Part shown: in pieces, positions 50,808-60,903 of the stretch
Layout of the letters: the number at the start of each line of letters is the position of its first letter
How positions within the stretch are numbered: the first letter of the stretch is position 1
NCBI GenBank assembly: GCA_026399075.1
Contig: JAPLRR010000042.1
Location: 1 to 64,000, forward strand
Direction: 5' to 3'
Origin: Methylococcales bacterium
GTDB lineage: Bacteria; Pseudomonadota; Gammaproteobacteria; Methylococcales; Methylomonadaceae
DNA length: 64,000 bases
Notes under the pieces: model-generated
Told to the model about the DNA's origin: nothing
Databases searched by the model: none
The model's input: the letters and a program-made list of their open reading frames with translations, nothing else
Made by a program: the position numbers and the translations under genes

Positions 50808-51563
50808 TTATAGCGAATCGCCAACTTCCGTTTTATAGAAAGGCCATGTTTTGACATGCAGATATTTTCTGATGGGCGACTTGATCACAGAAACGCATAG
50901 CGCGATTGAGAATAGGCACCAAACGGCGGCATATTCGTTTGGGTCATCGGTGGTAATATCGGAAATTAACGGCCCAATCAAATAATGGAAGGCCACAAAC
51001 CGCCAGGAACCATACATAACCGGCAGATAAAATCCAACCAGAATATAAGAGAACACATGCAGGCCCCATTTAAAATCAAACAGCCACGCGACGGGGTCTG
51101 ACATTAGCCCGTTTAAAGGCATTTGCCAAGCGATATGCCATGCGCCGCTGGTGGAGCAAACACTGGGCCCGCAAAAACCTTCCACACCGATATTACAATT
51201 GCCCGCCCACGCAAATGGGTACATTTTGATCAGCATGAAAATAGAGCCGATTGCGCATAGCGTATAAACTGTCGTGCGAATTTTAAGTTTGACACTGGTC
51301 GGTATAAAGTACATCGCCACCATGTTAATGAAAAATGGCTGGAAAGCGACATGCAGATAACCTAATAGTGTCAGGATCTGGTTGCTCGGATTATCACATA
51401 AATCGATATAAACATAAGTGACTGCCTGTAACAACTCCATTAAGGCAAAATAAGTCAACGGAATCCAAAGCTCCTTGGATTCGCCCTGTTTGATTGCAAC
51501 ATACGCTGCGGTACTAAGACCCGCGACGGCCAGTACGCCTGACGCTTCACCACTCCAACACAT
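50808..51563 (-). CDS. Multi-pass membrane protein (DUF5765-like, tentative)
   Basis: MCWSGEASGVLAVAGLSTAAYVA...WIPLTYFALMELLQAVTYVYIDLC; several TM segments. Confidence 0.6.
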   Translation of the reverse strand: MCWSGEASGVLAVAGLSTAAYVAIKQGESKELWIPLTYFALMELLQAVTYVYIDLCDNPSNQILTLLGYLHVAFQPFFINMVAMYFIPTSVKLKIRTTVYTLCAIGSIFMLIKMYPFAWAGNCNIGVEGFCGPSVCSTSGAWHIAWQMPLNGLMSDPVAWLFDFKWGLHVFSYILVGFYLPVMYGSWRFVAFHYLIGPLISDITTDDPNEYAAVWCLFSIALCVSVIKSPIRKYLHVKTWPFYKTEVGDSL

Positions 51564-51758
51564 AAACCAGTCCCCTTTCTTTTATAATTATTAAATACCG
51601 CTTATTACAACAAGCTCAGCGTTGGCTTGATTCATGTTGGAACATCAGTAGTTTTGATTGTTAATACAATAATTGGCGTAAAACCTAGCTATTGTATTAC
51701 AAGTAGCGTGTGTTTGAGAAAGGCATGTGCAAACGATGGTATAGCATCGTGCCGTAGG

Positions 51759-52835
51759 TCAGCATACGCTGAAGGGAATGGCGGCGAAGGCGTTATGGTC
51801 ATGAACCGCTGCGGCCGCCCGTTTTATCAATTCACGGTTACTTTGCTGGTTCATCATGCCGCCAACTGCGAGAGTGACAAGCATCGCTTCAAAGGGATAG
51901 GTCAAGTGCGCGCGATAGCGTTGCTTCAGGTTATTAATGTCAATGTGGGCCACCCCGTTTTCTTCAAGGGTTTGGGCGTACATTGCGATGAGGTCGTGTT
52001 CATGAAGCCGCCGCAGCGGTGGTGTGAGGGCGGTGGATAAGAAGTAAGCAATATCGCTAATCCCCTCGCCAACACGGATGAGCTGCCAATCGAGGAAACC
52101 CGGTTTGGACTGCTGCCAAAATAAATTACCTGGATGGCAATCATGGTGGACTAAGGTTTGCGGGTTTTTTGTAAGGAAACGCATGGCTTGCCGACGATGC
52201 TTGGCATAATGGAGGGCCGGTTTGTGCAGCGCAGGGGGAATGAGGTCGCCTGCGAAATGCAGCCCCCGTTTCATCAAGGGGACTGCCAATGCCGTCCCCA
52301 ACAAATCTTCCAGTTGTCGGACTGGGCCACCTAGCCAACGATAGGTGTGGTGCAGATGGGGGGTATTCCAAAAGCGTGCATGGAAACTGGCAAGTTGGAC
52401 AACAACCTGGATAGCTTCGGGATAACTTAACTCGTCACCTGGGCGGCCTAGCGAGACGCCAGATTCAGCCAGGTCTGGGAGGACTAGCGTTGACCCTTTG
52501 CCGAGCTGGCTTTGGGCCGCCAGGAAACGGGGGACACTGACATCCACAGAATGTGCCACCTCATTGTAAAAACGCACTTCGGTATGCAGTAGCCTAGGCA
52601 AAGCCGTAATTAGCTTTGCTTGCCAGTCCAACGAAGGCAGCTTTACAAACCAATGCTTAGGCAATAGCGCGGGTTTGTTATGCTCAACTTTAATTCGGAC
52701 CCGCGTAGTAGTCCCAACATCGACAGAGGCGATCTCAACATGGGAAACGATAATACGGGGGTCATGCTTATTAACCACGCGTTGGGCCCAGTTTATGGTC
52801 AAATCACTTGGTAGTCGAACCAGAATACTCTGCAT
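51759..52835 (-). CDS. Aminoglycoside phosphotransferase/ecdysteroid kinase-like protein
   Basis: NPQTLVHHDCHPGNLFWQ...PGFLDWQLIRVGEGISDIAYFL kinase-like motifs. Confidence 0.78.
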   Translation of the reverse strand: MQSILVRLPSDLTINWAQRVVNKHDPRIIVSHVEIASVDVGTTTRVRIKVEHNKPALLPKHWFVKLPSLDWQAKLITALPRLLHTEVRFYNEVAHSVDVSVPRFLAAQSQLGKGSTLVLPDLAESGVSLGRPGDELSYPEAIQVVVQLASFHARFWNTPHLHHTYRWLGGPVRQLEDLLGTALAVPLMKRGLHFAGDLIPPALHKPALHYAKHRRQAMRFLTKNPQTLVHHDCHPGNLFWQQSKPGFLDWQLIRVGEGISDIAYFLSTALTPPLRRLHEHDLIAMYAQTLEENGVAHIDINNLKQRYRAHLTYPFEAMLVTLAVGGMMNQQSNRELIKRAAAAVHDHNAFAAIPFSVC

Positions 52836-53530
52836 TATTTATTAGCCTAATAATTTCAGTAAGGATAGGTGGAGGCTTTAGTAGCTTAAGGTAAATTGCC
52901 CCATTCTACAATGGGAAGGGTTAAACTGTTAGGCATCGGCATTCTATTTGTTTGCTAATTGTGCCCTAGGGATGATGTTGCAGACGGCTTCCTGATCCAC
53001 GATAGCTTTTTGCTTGGTAAACCGTTGAATTTTATTAGCTGATGCAACATCAGAATTTCCGTTTGTTGGCATGAAAAAAATCGGGAACAGGTTGTTTTAG
53101 TGTAAACGCAATAACCCAAACCGCCTTGCGGCATTATTAATCCTTGCATTCAACCCTTATATGCCAGCGCATTTTGGGTTATCTATAATGCCTTGCCAAT
53201 AATGCAATGATTAGGGAGGGGGCTAAGAATTTAGCTTGATGATAGGGGGGGTGCTAAAAGAACTGGAGCGGCTGACTGAAAAAAGGTATGATTCCCCTAT
53301 TATCCAGTAGGGAACACTTCATGATGTTAAGTTATGGCCGCCCCCAAGGATTACCGTTTGATTGGTCGTGGCGAAGCACGAGGTATTGAGGGCGCTTGTT
53401 GATACCAAATCATCAATCACTAAAACTGCTTCGGCTGGGCGCCAATTTATTAGTCAACAAACTTGTCAAAGTTGCAATTTGTGGCTATTCTCTAATCATG
53501 GCTAACAAGCGATAACTAACCAATCAATAC

Positions 53531-54271
53531 ATGAATATTAATGACCATTTGATTACTTGTGATGATGACAATACTACCCTGTCATCGAAGAAGATGGTTT
53601 TTTCCTCATTGCAAGAACTGGACAGTTTTTGGGCTGCGGAAACAAACTTTGATGAAGGGTTTTTAGAAAAGCTGATTTTTCAGGTTGCAAGAAAGCCTAA
53701 GAATTTGGTTGCCCACATACAGAGGATCTATTATTGCTTCCACATGCAATTAGACGACCCCCTATTCGCTGCCTTGGTTGATTTTTTGACGGTTCTAAAC
53801 AAGCAAGGTCAGGCAATCAGTTGGCGTATGGTGTTAGGCGCAAAGTCACGGTTGAGTTCTACGCAATTTAATGTCTTCAATAATTATTTAAAGAATGCCA
53901 ATGCAGAAACCAGCCAATTGCCAGGCAACCAGTTTTCAGTTTTTAGCAAGGGCTTGGTTGGTGTTGATTCTGTCATTCAACAGGCTGGCGGGCATGATGT
54001 GCGGGCTGATGGAATCGACCCAATAGTTTTGGCACGGGACTATATCGAATACAGCCAATTGGATGAGGCCAAACAGGTGCTTGAGGACGCAATTTTAATA
54101 CAGCCAGCAAGGCTGGACTTACATCATGAGTTATTGTCCATTTATCGGTCTATGCGTGACCAGGGCGGATTCAACCAGATGCTGGCTGAATTAACCCAAT
54201 TAGGCGGAAGTTTACCGGATGAATGGGAAGAGTTAAGGGGTTATTTTCAAGGACTAAATAATAATGAATAA
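53531..54271 (+). CDS. FimV-like/TPR-type C-terminal protein, first gene of GTPase cluster
   Basis: YIEYSQLDEAKQVLEDAILIQPARLDLHHELLSIYRSMRDQGGFNQMLAELTQLGG. Confidence 0.65.
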   Translation: MNINDHLITCDDDNTTLSSKKMVFSSLQELDSFWAAETNFDEGFLEKLIFQVARKPKNLVAHIQRIYYCFHMQLDDPLFAALVDFLTVLNKQGQAISWRMVLGAKSRLSSTQFNVFNNYLKNANAETSQLPGNQFSVFSKGLVGVDSVIQQAGGHDVRADGIDPIVLARDYIEYSQLDEAKQVLEDAILIQPARLDLHHELLSIYRSMRDQGGFNQMLAELTQLGGSLPDEWEELRGYFQGLNNNE

Positions 54272-55523
54272 AAGAAAAAGTCCATTAAAAGTTGCTCTGC
54301 ACGCGATGGATGAACGCAGCAGCAAATTGATGAAGATGTATTTGCAAGGCCCTTGCCAAGGTGTTGCAGTGGTTGTAAGTGATAAGGAAGCTGAATGTGA
54401 TATTTTTGATATGGATGCGGCCAATGCGGGAAAACAATTGGATGCCCGTATTGCCTTAAAAACTGCCAAGCCCATTATTGCCCTATCTTTGCAGGAGGGT
54501 AAGCAGAAAAACGTACTCTATGTTAAAAAGCCAGTGAAACTTGATGATCTGTTGGCTAACATAGAAAAAGCCAGGGTTCTTATTGAAACGAAGGCCTCAT
54601 CCCGACCCGAAAAGCCAGAACCCACCACACCGGCTAAATCTGATGGCGGAAATTTGCGGGCTGCTGTGCCCCCCCAGAAAAATGCCGCCAATTTAAGCAA
54701 AAATCAGGAAGCGACTGTCCAGCCTGCACCTAAGAAGCAAGTCAACGTCAGGCCCGCCGAAGAGACTGATGAGCAGAAAAAGACCTCTAAGCATCAAGCA
54801 GCGATGCAGTTGACCGAGAAGAACTTTGGCTCTTTTATTGGCAACGTCCCAGGGGTTGATGTCAATGACCCTAAGCAATTTGACAAGGCCATGTACAACC
54901 CGAAGCATTACTTGCAGGGCTATGTTGAGTCTGCCTTTAAAGTCAGTGAGGCAAAGGGACAAATTAGGCAATTAAACATAGGATGGAACCCCCTTATTTT
55001 GTTCCCACACAGCCACGAGATTTGGTTTGATGTTGATGATAAGCAATTAAGGTCATTTGCTGGTTTGGCACTCAACAATAACTTGGATATAAAAATCACA
55101 CTAACACCCTTGGATCCAAATTCGTCCGCTTTAGTGAGGGCGTTGGACAAGTTTCATGCAATGGACGCGTTCCTCTGGAAGCTTGCTTGTTGGGCCTCTA
55201 AGGGTCGATATCCGGAAAGTTTGGATATTTATGCGCCTGTTTATTTGAAAAGATGGCCAAATTTCACCCGAATGTTGGTTACACCCCATGCCTTACGGAT
55301 TTCGGCATTATTGATCCAAGGCCCCAGGACATTAACCAATGTTGCCCAAGTCCTTAATATTAAGCCTCAGTACGTCTTTGTATTTATAAGCGCAGCTTTT
55401 GCGTTAGGAATGGTCGGCCAAGCACAGAAAAATGTTGATCAGACACTGCCGCCGCCCGACATACAACCGAACAAAAAGAAAGGGCTGCTGAGTCGAATCA
55501 TCCAAAAATTACGCGGCAATTAA
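54264..55523 (+). CDS. Hypothetical signalling protein with receiver-like N-terminus and winged-helix-like C-terminus
   Basis: N-term KVALHAMDERSSKLMKMYLQ...VLYVKKPVKLDDLLANIEKA looks like a degenerate receiver fold; C-term RISALLIQGPRTLTNVAQVLNIKPQYVFVFISAAFALGMV. Confidence 0.55.
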   Translation: MNKRKSPLKVALHAMDERSSKLMKMYLQGPCQGVAVVVSDKEAECDIFDMDAANAGKQLDARIALKTAKPIIALSLQEGKQKNVLYVKKPVKLDDLLANIEKARVLIETKASSRPEKPEPTTPAKSDGGNLRAAVPPQKNAANLSKNQEATVQPAPKKQVNVRPAEETDEQKKTSKHQAAMQLTEKNFGSFIGNVPGVDVNDPKQFDKAMYNPKHYLQGYVESAFKVSEAKGQIRQLNIGWNPLILFPHSHEIWFDVDDKQLRSFAGLALNNNLDIKITLTPLDPNSSALVRALDKFHAMDAFLWKLACWASKGRYPESLDIYAPVYLKRWPNFTRMLVTPHALRISALLIQGPRTLTNVAQVLNIKPQYVFVFISAAFALGMVGQAQKNVDQTLPPPDIQPNKKKGLLSRIIQKLRGN

Positions 55524-55545
55524 GCATGGCGGAACAACTACTATC

Positions 55546-56082
55546 ATGAGTCAGTATAAGATTATTTTTACCGGGCCAGTTGGCGCCGGAAAGACCACGG
55601 CTATCAATTCAATAAGTGATGTGCCACCAATTAAAACAGATGCCGTCGCTAGCGATATGACCAAGAACAGGAAGGCTTCTACCACGGTTGCAATGGACTA
55701 TGGTATTATGAACCTTGCTGGTGGCGAGAAGTTACATCTTTACGGTACCCCGGGTCAGGAACGGTTCGACTTTATGTGGGATATTTTGACAACTGGCGGG
55801 ATAGGCTTAATTTTGCTGCTAGACAATACCCGCGCCGATCCTTTTCAGGACATGAAGTTTTTTTTGGATACTTTCGAAAAATTTATTGCCGATACGTCTG
55901 TTGCAATTGGTGTTACGCAAATGGATTTGAGCAAGAAGCCAACTATTGATGAATATCATACCCAACTACAGGGAACCGGTTTAAAAGCACCGATATTTGC
56001 AGTTGATGCCCGAGTAAAAAGTGATGTTTCTTTGCTTATTCAGGCGCTGCTTTATTCTTTGGATCCAGGCTTAGAGGAATAA
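55546..56082 (+). CDS. Ras-like small GTPase (MglA/COG2229-type)
   Basis: P-loop GPVGAGKTTAINSIS; YGTPGQERFDFMWDIL; TQMD; full-length. Confidence 0.88.
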   Translation: MSQYKIIFTGPVGAGKTTAINSISDVPPIKTDAVASDMTKNRKASTTVAMDYGIMNLAGGEKLHLYGTPGQERFDFMWDILTTGGIGLILLLDNTRADPFQDMKFFLDTFEKFIADTSVAIGVTQMDLSKKPTIDEYHTQLQGTGLKAPIFAVDARVKSDVSLLIQALLYSLDPGLEE

Positions 56083-56733
56083 TTGATGAGTAAGTATTCT
56101 TTAACGGAAGGGCTCTTTTTATATCCGACACCTGCAGGCGCTTATTATGCGGTTTCCTCTGAGGAAAATGACAAGCCCCGGCAATTCTTGAGGAAACTTT
56201 TACAGCAGCCTCAAACGCCCGCGCTTACCGTTGAAAATTTAAAGCGGCTAATGGACCAAGATGATACCACTAAATGCTTTGAGTTGCTGCATCAATGCCA
56301 AAAGTTGCGCTGGATACAAGGCTTGGATGAAGTATTGGACTATCCAGACGGCACGTTAGAGAATATTTTACCCGGCTTTTTAAGTACAATGTCTGAAAAT
56401 GGTAAAGCGCTACTAGCCGACAAGCAGGGCTTTTATTTAGCCAGCTTTGGCTTTCCTCATGAGGTGGCAGAGGAGTTGTCTGCTTTAAGCGCTGACATAG
56501 CAACCGTCCATGACCGACGCACAGGCTTATTGAGGAATAATCTGGCACTGGCTAGCCATGCGTGGTCTGTAGTCGATGTTTTCGGGAACAGCTTGGTTGG
56601 TTTTTGGCCCTTATTCATTGCTAAAAACCGCTTTGTCATTGCAATTTCCGGAATCCCCCATTTTAACCAACCGGAATTTGTGTCTTTGGTTTGGGCATTA
56701 AACATACGTTACTCAGCTAAGGGTAGCGAATAA
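56083..56733 (+). CDS. Hypothetical 216-aa protein of GTPase cluster
   Basis: Starts directly after the GTPase stop codon; no family recognised. Confidence 0.65.
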   Translation: MMSKYSLTEGLFLYPTPAGAYYAVSSEENDKPRQFLRKLLQQPQTPALTVENLKRLMDQDDTTKCFELLHQCQKLRWIQGLDEVLDYPDGTLENILPGFLSTMSENGKALLADKQGFYLASFGFPHEVAEELSALSADIATVHDRRTGLLRNNLALASHAWSVVDVFGNSLVGFWPLFIAKNRFVIAISGIPHFNQPEFVSLVWALNIRYSAKGSE

Positions 56734-56776
56734 CGTTTAACAATCATGTTTTTCAATTACAACAAAGGAAACTAAT

Positions 56777-57139
56777 ATGCGCGCAGATATGTTGACGTCT
56801 GTTTTAACAGAGCTTAATGGTACCTCAGGTGATATCGAAGCCTCAGGCGTTATTTCAACGGATGGTCTGATGATTGCTGCGGTGTTGCCCGCAGGTATGG
56901 ATGAAGACCGGGTTGGGGCCATGAGTGCTGCGATGCTGTCGCTGGGTGACAGGACTGCCCAAGAGCTGGCCAGGGGGGCATTGGAACAAGTTTTGATCAA
57001 AGGCGCAAAAGGTTATGTATTGATGACTTATGCCGGTGACGAATCTGTATTGACTGTGTTGGCTAAACCCAACGCCAAATTAGGTTTGATTTTCCTTGAT
57101 GTAAAGCGTGCAGCAGTTAGCATTGCTGAATTGTTGTAG
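56777..57139 (+). CDS. Roadblock/LC7-domain protein
   Basis: LTELNGTSGDIEASGVISTDGLMIAAVLPAGMDEDRVGAMSAAMLSLGDRTAQELARG...LMTYAGDESVLTVLAKPNAKLGLIFLD. Confidence 0.88.
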   Translation: MRADMLTSVLTELNGTSGDIEASGVISTDGLMIAAVLPAGMDEDRVGAMSAAMLSLGDRTAQELARGALEQVLIKGAKGYVLMTYAGDESVLTVLAKPNAKLGLIFLDVKRAAVSIAELL

Positions 57140-57168
57140 CAGCCAACGTTATCTGCGGAGATGGTCTT

Positions 57169-57645
57169 ATGATTCAAGATATGAAGCCCGAAGATATAGT
57201 CGGAGAATATAAAGAAACGCTTCTTGATTTATACGGGAGCATCTGCCGGGTTGTTTTGTATACTGAAATTGAAACACCTTATCCCGACGGTAAGCTTATT
57301 GTATCGACAACTGATAAGAATGGTGTGATTACCCACGTCAATAAATCTTTTATTGAAATGTCGGGTTACACGGAAGAAGAACTCATTAACGCACCACATT
57401 CAATACTAAGGCATCCCGACATGCCGCCCGCCGCATTTAAAGACTTATGGGACACGGTAAACAAAGGCGAAAAATGGCAAGGGATCGTCAAAAACTTACG
57501 CAAGGATGGTGGCTATTACTGGGTTAAGGCAACGGTTATCCCCAACATCAGGAATGGGGAAGTGGTCAGTTACACGTCAGTGCGCCGCAAACCTTCCCGG
57601 ACTAGAGTGGAAGAGTGTATTAAACTTTACCCCACCTTGTTTTAA
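57169..57645 (+). CDS. Stand-alone PAS-domain protein (Aer-like)
   Basis: LIVSTTDKNGVITHVNKSFIEMSGYTEEELINAPHSILRHPDMPPAAFKDLWDTVNKGEKWQGIVKNLRKDGGYYWVKATVIP. Confidence 0.88.
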   Translation: MIQDMKPEDIVGEYKETLLDLYGSICRVVLYTEIETPYPDGKLIVSTTDKNGVITHVNKSFIEMSGYTEEELINAPHSILRHPDMPPAAFKDLWDTVNKGEKWQGIVKNLRKDGGYYWVKATVIPNIRNGEVVSYTSVRRKPSRTRVEECIKLYPTLF

Positions 57646-57662
57646 TTAGAAGGAGCCTAATC

Positions 57663-58409
57663 ATGTCGTACTTGTTTACCGTCAGTCCAGATTTTACCCC
57701 TGACCACCTTTCCGGTTGGTATATTTTTAATACGTGGCTACAAAGGCAGAGTGAATCGGCTATCCATTTGGAAATGTATAATGATTTCCCCTCGCAGCGC
57801 AAAGCTATCAAAGGGGATGAAGTTGATTTGATTTATGCCAATCCGTTTGATGCGGCTATGTTAGTCCGTGAAAAAGGTTTTTTGCCTTTAGTTAAAGCGA
57901 TGGGTGTTTCTGATGAAGCAATTATTGCAGTCAACGCAGAAAATCCAGTGGCTGATGTGGCACATCTTTCACCAGGTATTAATGTCGCAGTGACTGAAGA
58001 TCCTGATGTCACAATGATGGGCATGATCATGCTGGAAGCTGGTGATCTACATGCCGGAAATATCCAAACAAATGTTTATGACACTTACGTTTTGGTTGCC
58101 AAGCACTTGCTTAAAGGGGATGCTGATGTCGGTATCTTTTTGGCCGAAGCTTATGATGATTTGTCAAACATGATCAAAAAACAGTTGCGTATTTTAGTGC
58201 GTAGCCAAATCAGCGTGATACACCATTCTTTGATGATAGGGCCAAAGCTGATTGATAGGAGGGACGAAATCCAAGCGCTTTTGGTGGCAATGAATGAAGA
58301 CGACAAAGGCAAAGATATTTTAAATAGCCTAGGGTTCAAAGCTTGGGTTAAAGTCGAAGATGAAGAAATGGAATTTATGATTGATTTAATGGAAGCACTG
58401 GCAACGTGA
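57663..58409 (+). CDS. PhnD-like substrate-binding-fold protein lacking a signal peptide
   Basis: DEVDLIYANPFDAAMLVREKGFLPLVKAM...VGIFLAEAYDDLSNMIKKQLRILVRSQ; no N-terminal signal peptide. Confidence 0.7.
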   Translation: MSYLFTVSPDFTPDHLSGWYIFNTWLQRQSESAIHLEMYNDFPSQRKAIKGDEVDLIYANPFDAAMLVREKGFLPLVKAMGVSDEAIIAVNAENPVADVAHLSPGINVAVTEDPDVTMMGMIMLEAGDLHAGNIQTNVYDTYVLVAKHLLKGDADVGIFLAEAYDDLSNMIKKQLRILVRSQISVIHHSLMIGPKLIDRRDEIQALLVAMNEDDKGKDILNSLGFKAWVKVEDEEMEFMIDLMEALAT

Positions 58410-58620
58410 TAATTCGTTAAGCAATGAACCCCCTGCATTTTCTGATAAGCTTCAATATCAAGTAATGCGTTGGGGTTGGTGCGGATAGGGATGGTCTCTG
58501 CACCCAGTAAAGCAATGGAGATATACGGCCAAACCAAATGCAGCCACTATGTGCTGCATTTTTGAATTAAGCTAATCAGAAGCAAGGCCAATTAGATTCC
58601 TAAACGGCCTTTCGCCCACC

Positions 58621-59304
58621 TTAAACCGGAAGCGCATCCTTATCAATATACACCTCAACTGGTGTGTCAGGAACGATAGCGGCAACCGGCAAATCCTCCC
58701 CGGCCCGCCAGTTTTTCACCGCTTCTTGTTTATTGGCCCCTGTTACCAAAAATATTAGTTTTTGGGTGTCGCTTAAGGCTTTGGCGCTTATCGAAACCCT
58801 TTCTGGTGGGGGCTTGGGGGAATTGTAAACCGCATGCGCCAGTTCATCTTGCGCGTGTTTATGGCTAGGAAATAAGCTTGCCGTATGCCCGTCTTCACCC
58901 ATGCCCAATAAAACCAAGTCAAAGGGTAGGGCCGCCGCCACAATTTCCTGATAGTGTTTGGCCGCTAATTCTGGCCCTAGTTCGGCGGGTATGGTAAACA
59001 CCTGCGTTGATGGGATTGCCACTTCCCCCAAAAATGCGTCCTTAGCCATCAGGCTGTTCCGGTCGGCATGACCTTCTGGTAAGCAGCGTTCGTCACCAAA
59101 ATAAACCAGCCATTTAGACCACTCAGCATCGGCTTTGGCGAGTAAGCGATAGACTTTTTCTGGTGTGCTGCCACCCGCCAGCACCAGTTTAAATGTCCCG
59201 TGATCAACAATAGCGGTCTTTGCCGCGTTAAGGATTTGTTGATAAACAGCTACCGCGACTTGGTCGGCTGATTCAAAAATGTGCCAATGGCTGTCTGCTT
59301 GCAT
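58621..59304 (-). CDS. pgl: 6-phosphogluconolactonase
   Basis: VLAGGSTPEKVYRLL...WLVYFGDERCLPEGHADRN...LLGMGEDGHTASLFP. Confidence 0.95.
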   Translation of the reverse strand: MQADSHWHIFESADQVAVAVYQQILNAAKTAIVDHGTFKLVLAGGSTPEKVYRLLAKADAEWSKWLVYFGDERCLPEGHADRNSLMAKDAFLGEVAIPSTQVFTIPAELGPELAAKHYQEIVAAALPFDLVLLGMGEDGHTASLFPSHKHAQDELAHAVYNSPKPPPERVSISAKALSDTQKLIFLVTGANKQEAVKNWRAGEDLPVAAIVPDTPVEVYIDKDALPV

Positions 59305-60788
59305 TATTTACACTCCGGTGTCAGTGAGCTACGCCAAGATTGGGCGCTCTTTTCAAATAAACGGCTGTCTTCGGGCCCCCAGGAGCCTGCGGGATAGGTT
59401 GCAATATAATCCCGTTCAATCGCCCACGTTTGCAAAATAGGGTCAACGATACGCCAGGCATATTCAACTTCATCAAACCGCAAGAACAATGACCTGTCGC
59501 CTTTTAACACATCCAGCAGCAAGTCTTCATAAGCATCAATCGGCTTTTCATCATCATTGCGGAAACTGGCATCCAAGCTGCTGGTGCGGGTGCTCATTTC
59601 CAAGCCGGGTTCTTTGACGGTCATTTCTATGCGTATGCACTCTTCGGGTTGTATGCCCAATAAAACCCAATTCTGGTTCATACATTGGACATTGGTGTCG
59701 CGAAAAAATTGTAGCGGTGGGTGGCGAAAACAAATCGAAATGGATGACTGGGCTTTGGCCATGCGTTTCCCCGTACGCAAATACATTGGGACACCCCGCC
59801 AACGCCAGTTATCGATATACAGCTTCATGGAGGCATAGGTTTCGGTGACGCTGTTGGCGGGGATGTGGTCTTCTTGCAAATAGCTTTTAACTTTTTCGCC
59901 TTTGACATGGCCTTGGGCATATTGGCCACGGAAGGCATGGCCATGCACGGCTTCCTTAGGGATAGGCCGTATTGATTTTAATACCTTAACTTTTTCATCG
60001 CGTAAAGATTCCGCTTCCATGGACGCGGGTGGCTCCATAGTGACCAAGGTCAGTAATTGCAATAAATGGCTTTGCAACATATCCCGCATCGCCCCGGAGC
60101 CATTGTAATAGTCGCCCCGGCTGTCTATGCCCAGCTCTTCGGAATGGGTGATTTGAATGTGGTCTATGTAATTGCGGTTCCATAAGGGTTCCAACATGAC
60201 ATTGGCAAACCGGAACACCAATACATTTTGCACCATGCCTTTACCCAGATAATGGTCGATGCGGTAAATTTGCTCTTCAGTCAAATAATGGCTGATACGT
60301 TTTTGCAAGGCTTGCGCACTGTCCAGGTCATAGCCAAACGGCTTTTCAATAATAACCTTGCGCCAGCCATATTCTTCGTCAAACAAATGGTTGTCACTTA
60401 ATTTCTCCATCACCGTGCCAAAGTCGGCGGGGCTGATGGACAAGTAAAAGGCCATGTTCTTCGGGAAATTGGCAGTGCCGTTAAGGAGTTCTGCCAGTTC
60501 GGAGTAGCACTCAGGCTCTTGGATGTCGCCTTGGTGATACTGCAAACGTCCGCAGAAACGTTGGAAAACAATTTCATCAAATTCATCACGGGATTTGGCC
60601 GTCACCATATCCTTGACTTCGCTTAACCATTTGTCTTGATCCCAAGCCCTTCGGCCTATCGCTAAAATGCGTGTGCCTTCTGGCAAGCGATTAGCAATAT
60701 CAAGATGATACAGGGCAGGCATTAATTTAATGCGGGAGAGGTTTCCGGTGGCACCAAAAATTACATAAGTACAAGGTTCAGCGTTCAT
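59304..60788 (-). CDS. zwf: Glucose-6-phosphate 1-dehydrogenase
   Basis: [22 protein letters not shown]...EKPFGYDL...[24 protein letters not shown] is open to 61067 but MNAEPCTYV at 60788 is the likely start. Confidence 0.95.
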   Translation of the reverse strand: MNAEPCTYVIFGATGNLSRIKLMPALYHLDIANRLPEGTRILAIGRRAWDQDKWLSEVKDMVTAKSRDEFDEIVFQRFCGRLQYHQGDIQEPECYSELAELLNGTANFPKNMAFYLSISPADFGTVMEKLSDNHLFDEEYGWRKVIIEKPFGYDLDSAQALQKRISHYLTEEQIYRIDHYLGKGMVQNVLVFRFANVMLEPLWNRNYIDHIQITHSEELGIDSRGDYYNGSGAMRDMLQSHLLQLLTLVTMEPPASMEAESLRDEKVKVLKSIRPIPKEAVHGHAFRGQYAQGHVKGEKVKSYLQEDHIPANSVTETYASMKLYIDNWRWRGVPMYLRTGKRMAKAQSSISICFRHPPLQFFRDTNVQCMNQNWVLLGIQPEECIRIEMTVKEPGLEMSTRTSSLDASFRNDDEKPIDAYEDLLLDVLKGDRSLFLRFDEVEYAWRIVDPILQTWAIERDYIATYPAGSWGPEDSRLFEKSAQSWRSSLTPECK

Positions 60789-60855
60789 GGGATTAGATTG
60801 GTTTAGGGTGTAAGGGCAAAAAGCAGGGGATAGGGCGTTAGTCATTACCTTGAAA

Positions 60856-60887
60856 GGCGTTAGGGGTGCATTGTACACCCTAACGCC
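60856..60887. terminator. Inverted repeat between gnd and zwf
   Basis: GGCGTTAGGG / CCCTAACGCC, 10-bp perfect arms. Confidence 0.5.
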
Positions 60888-60903
60888 CAAACTAGGCTTT
60901 ATG

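Noticed and set aside
52836-53530. Long intergenic region between the phosphotransferase-like gene and the GTPase cluster
   Set aside because: Only short hints (e.g. MMLSYGRPQGL near 53321) of a degraded ORF; no clear transposase, RNA or repeat could be supported.
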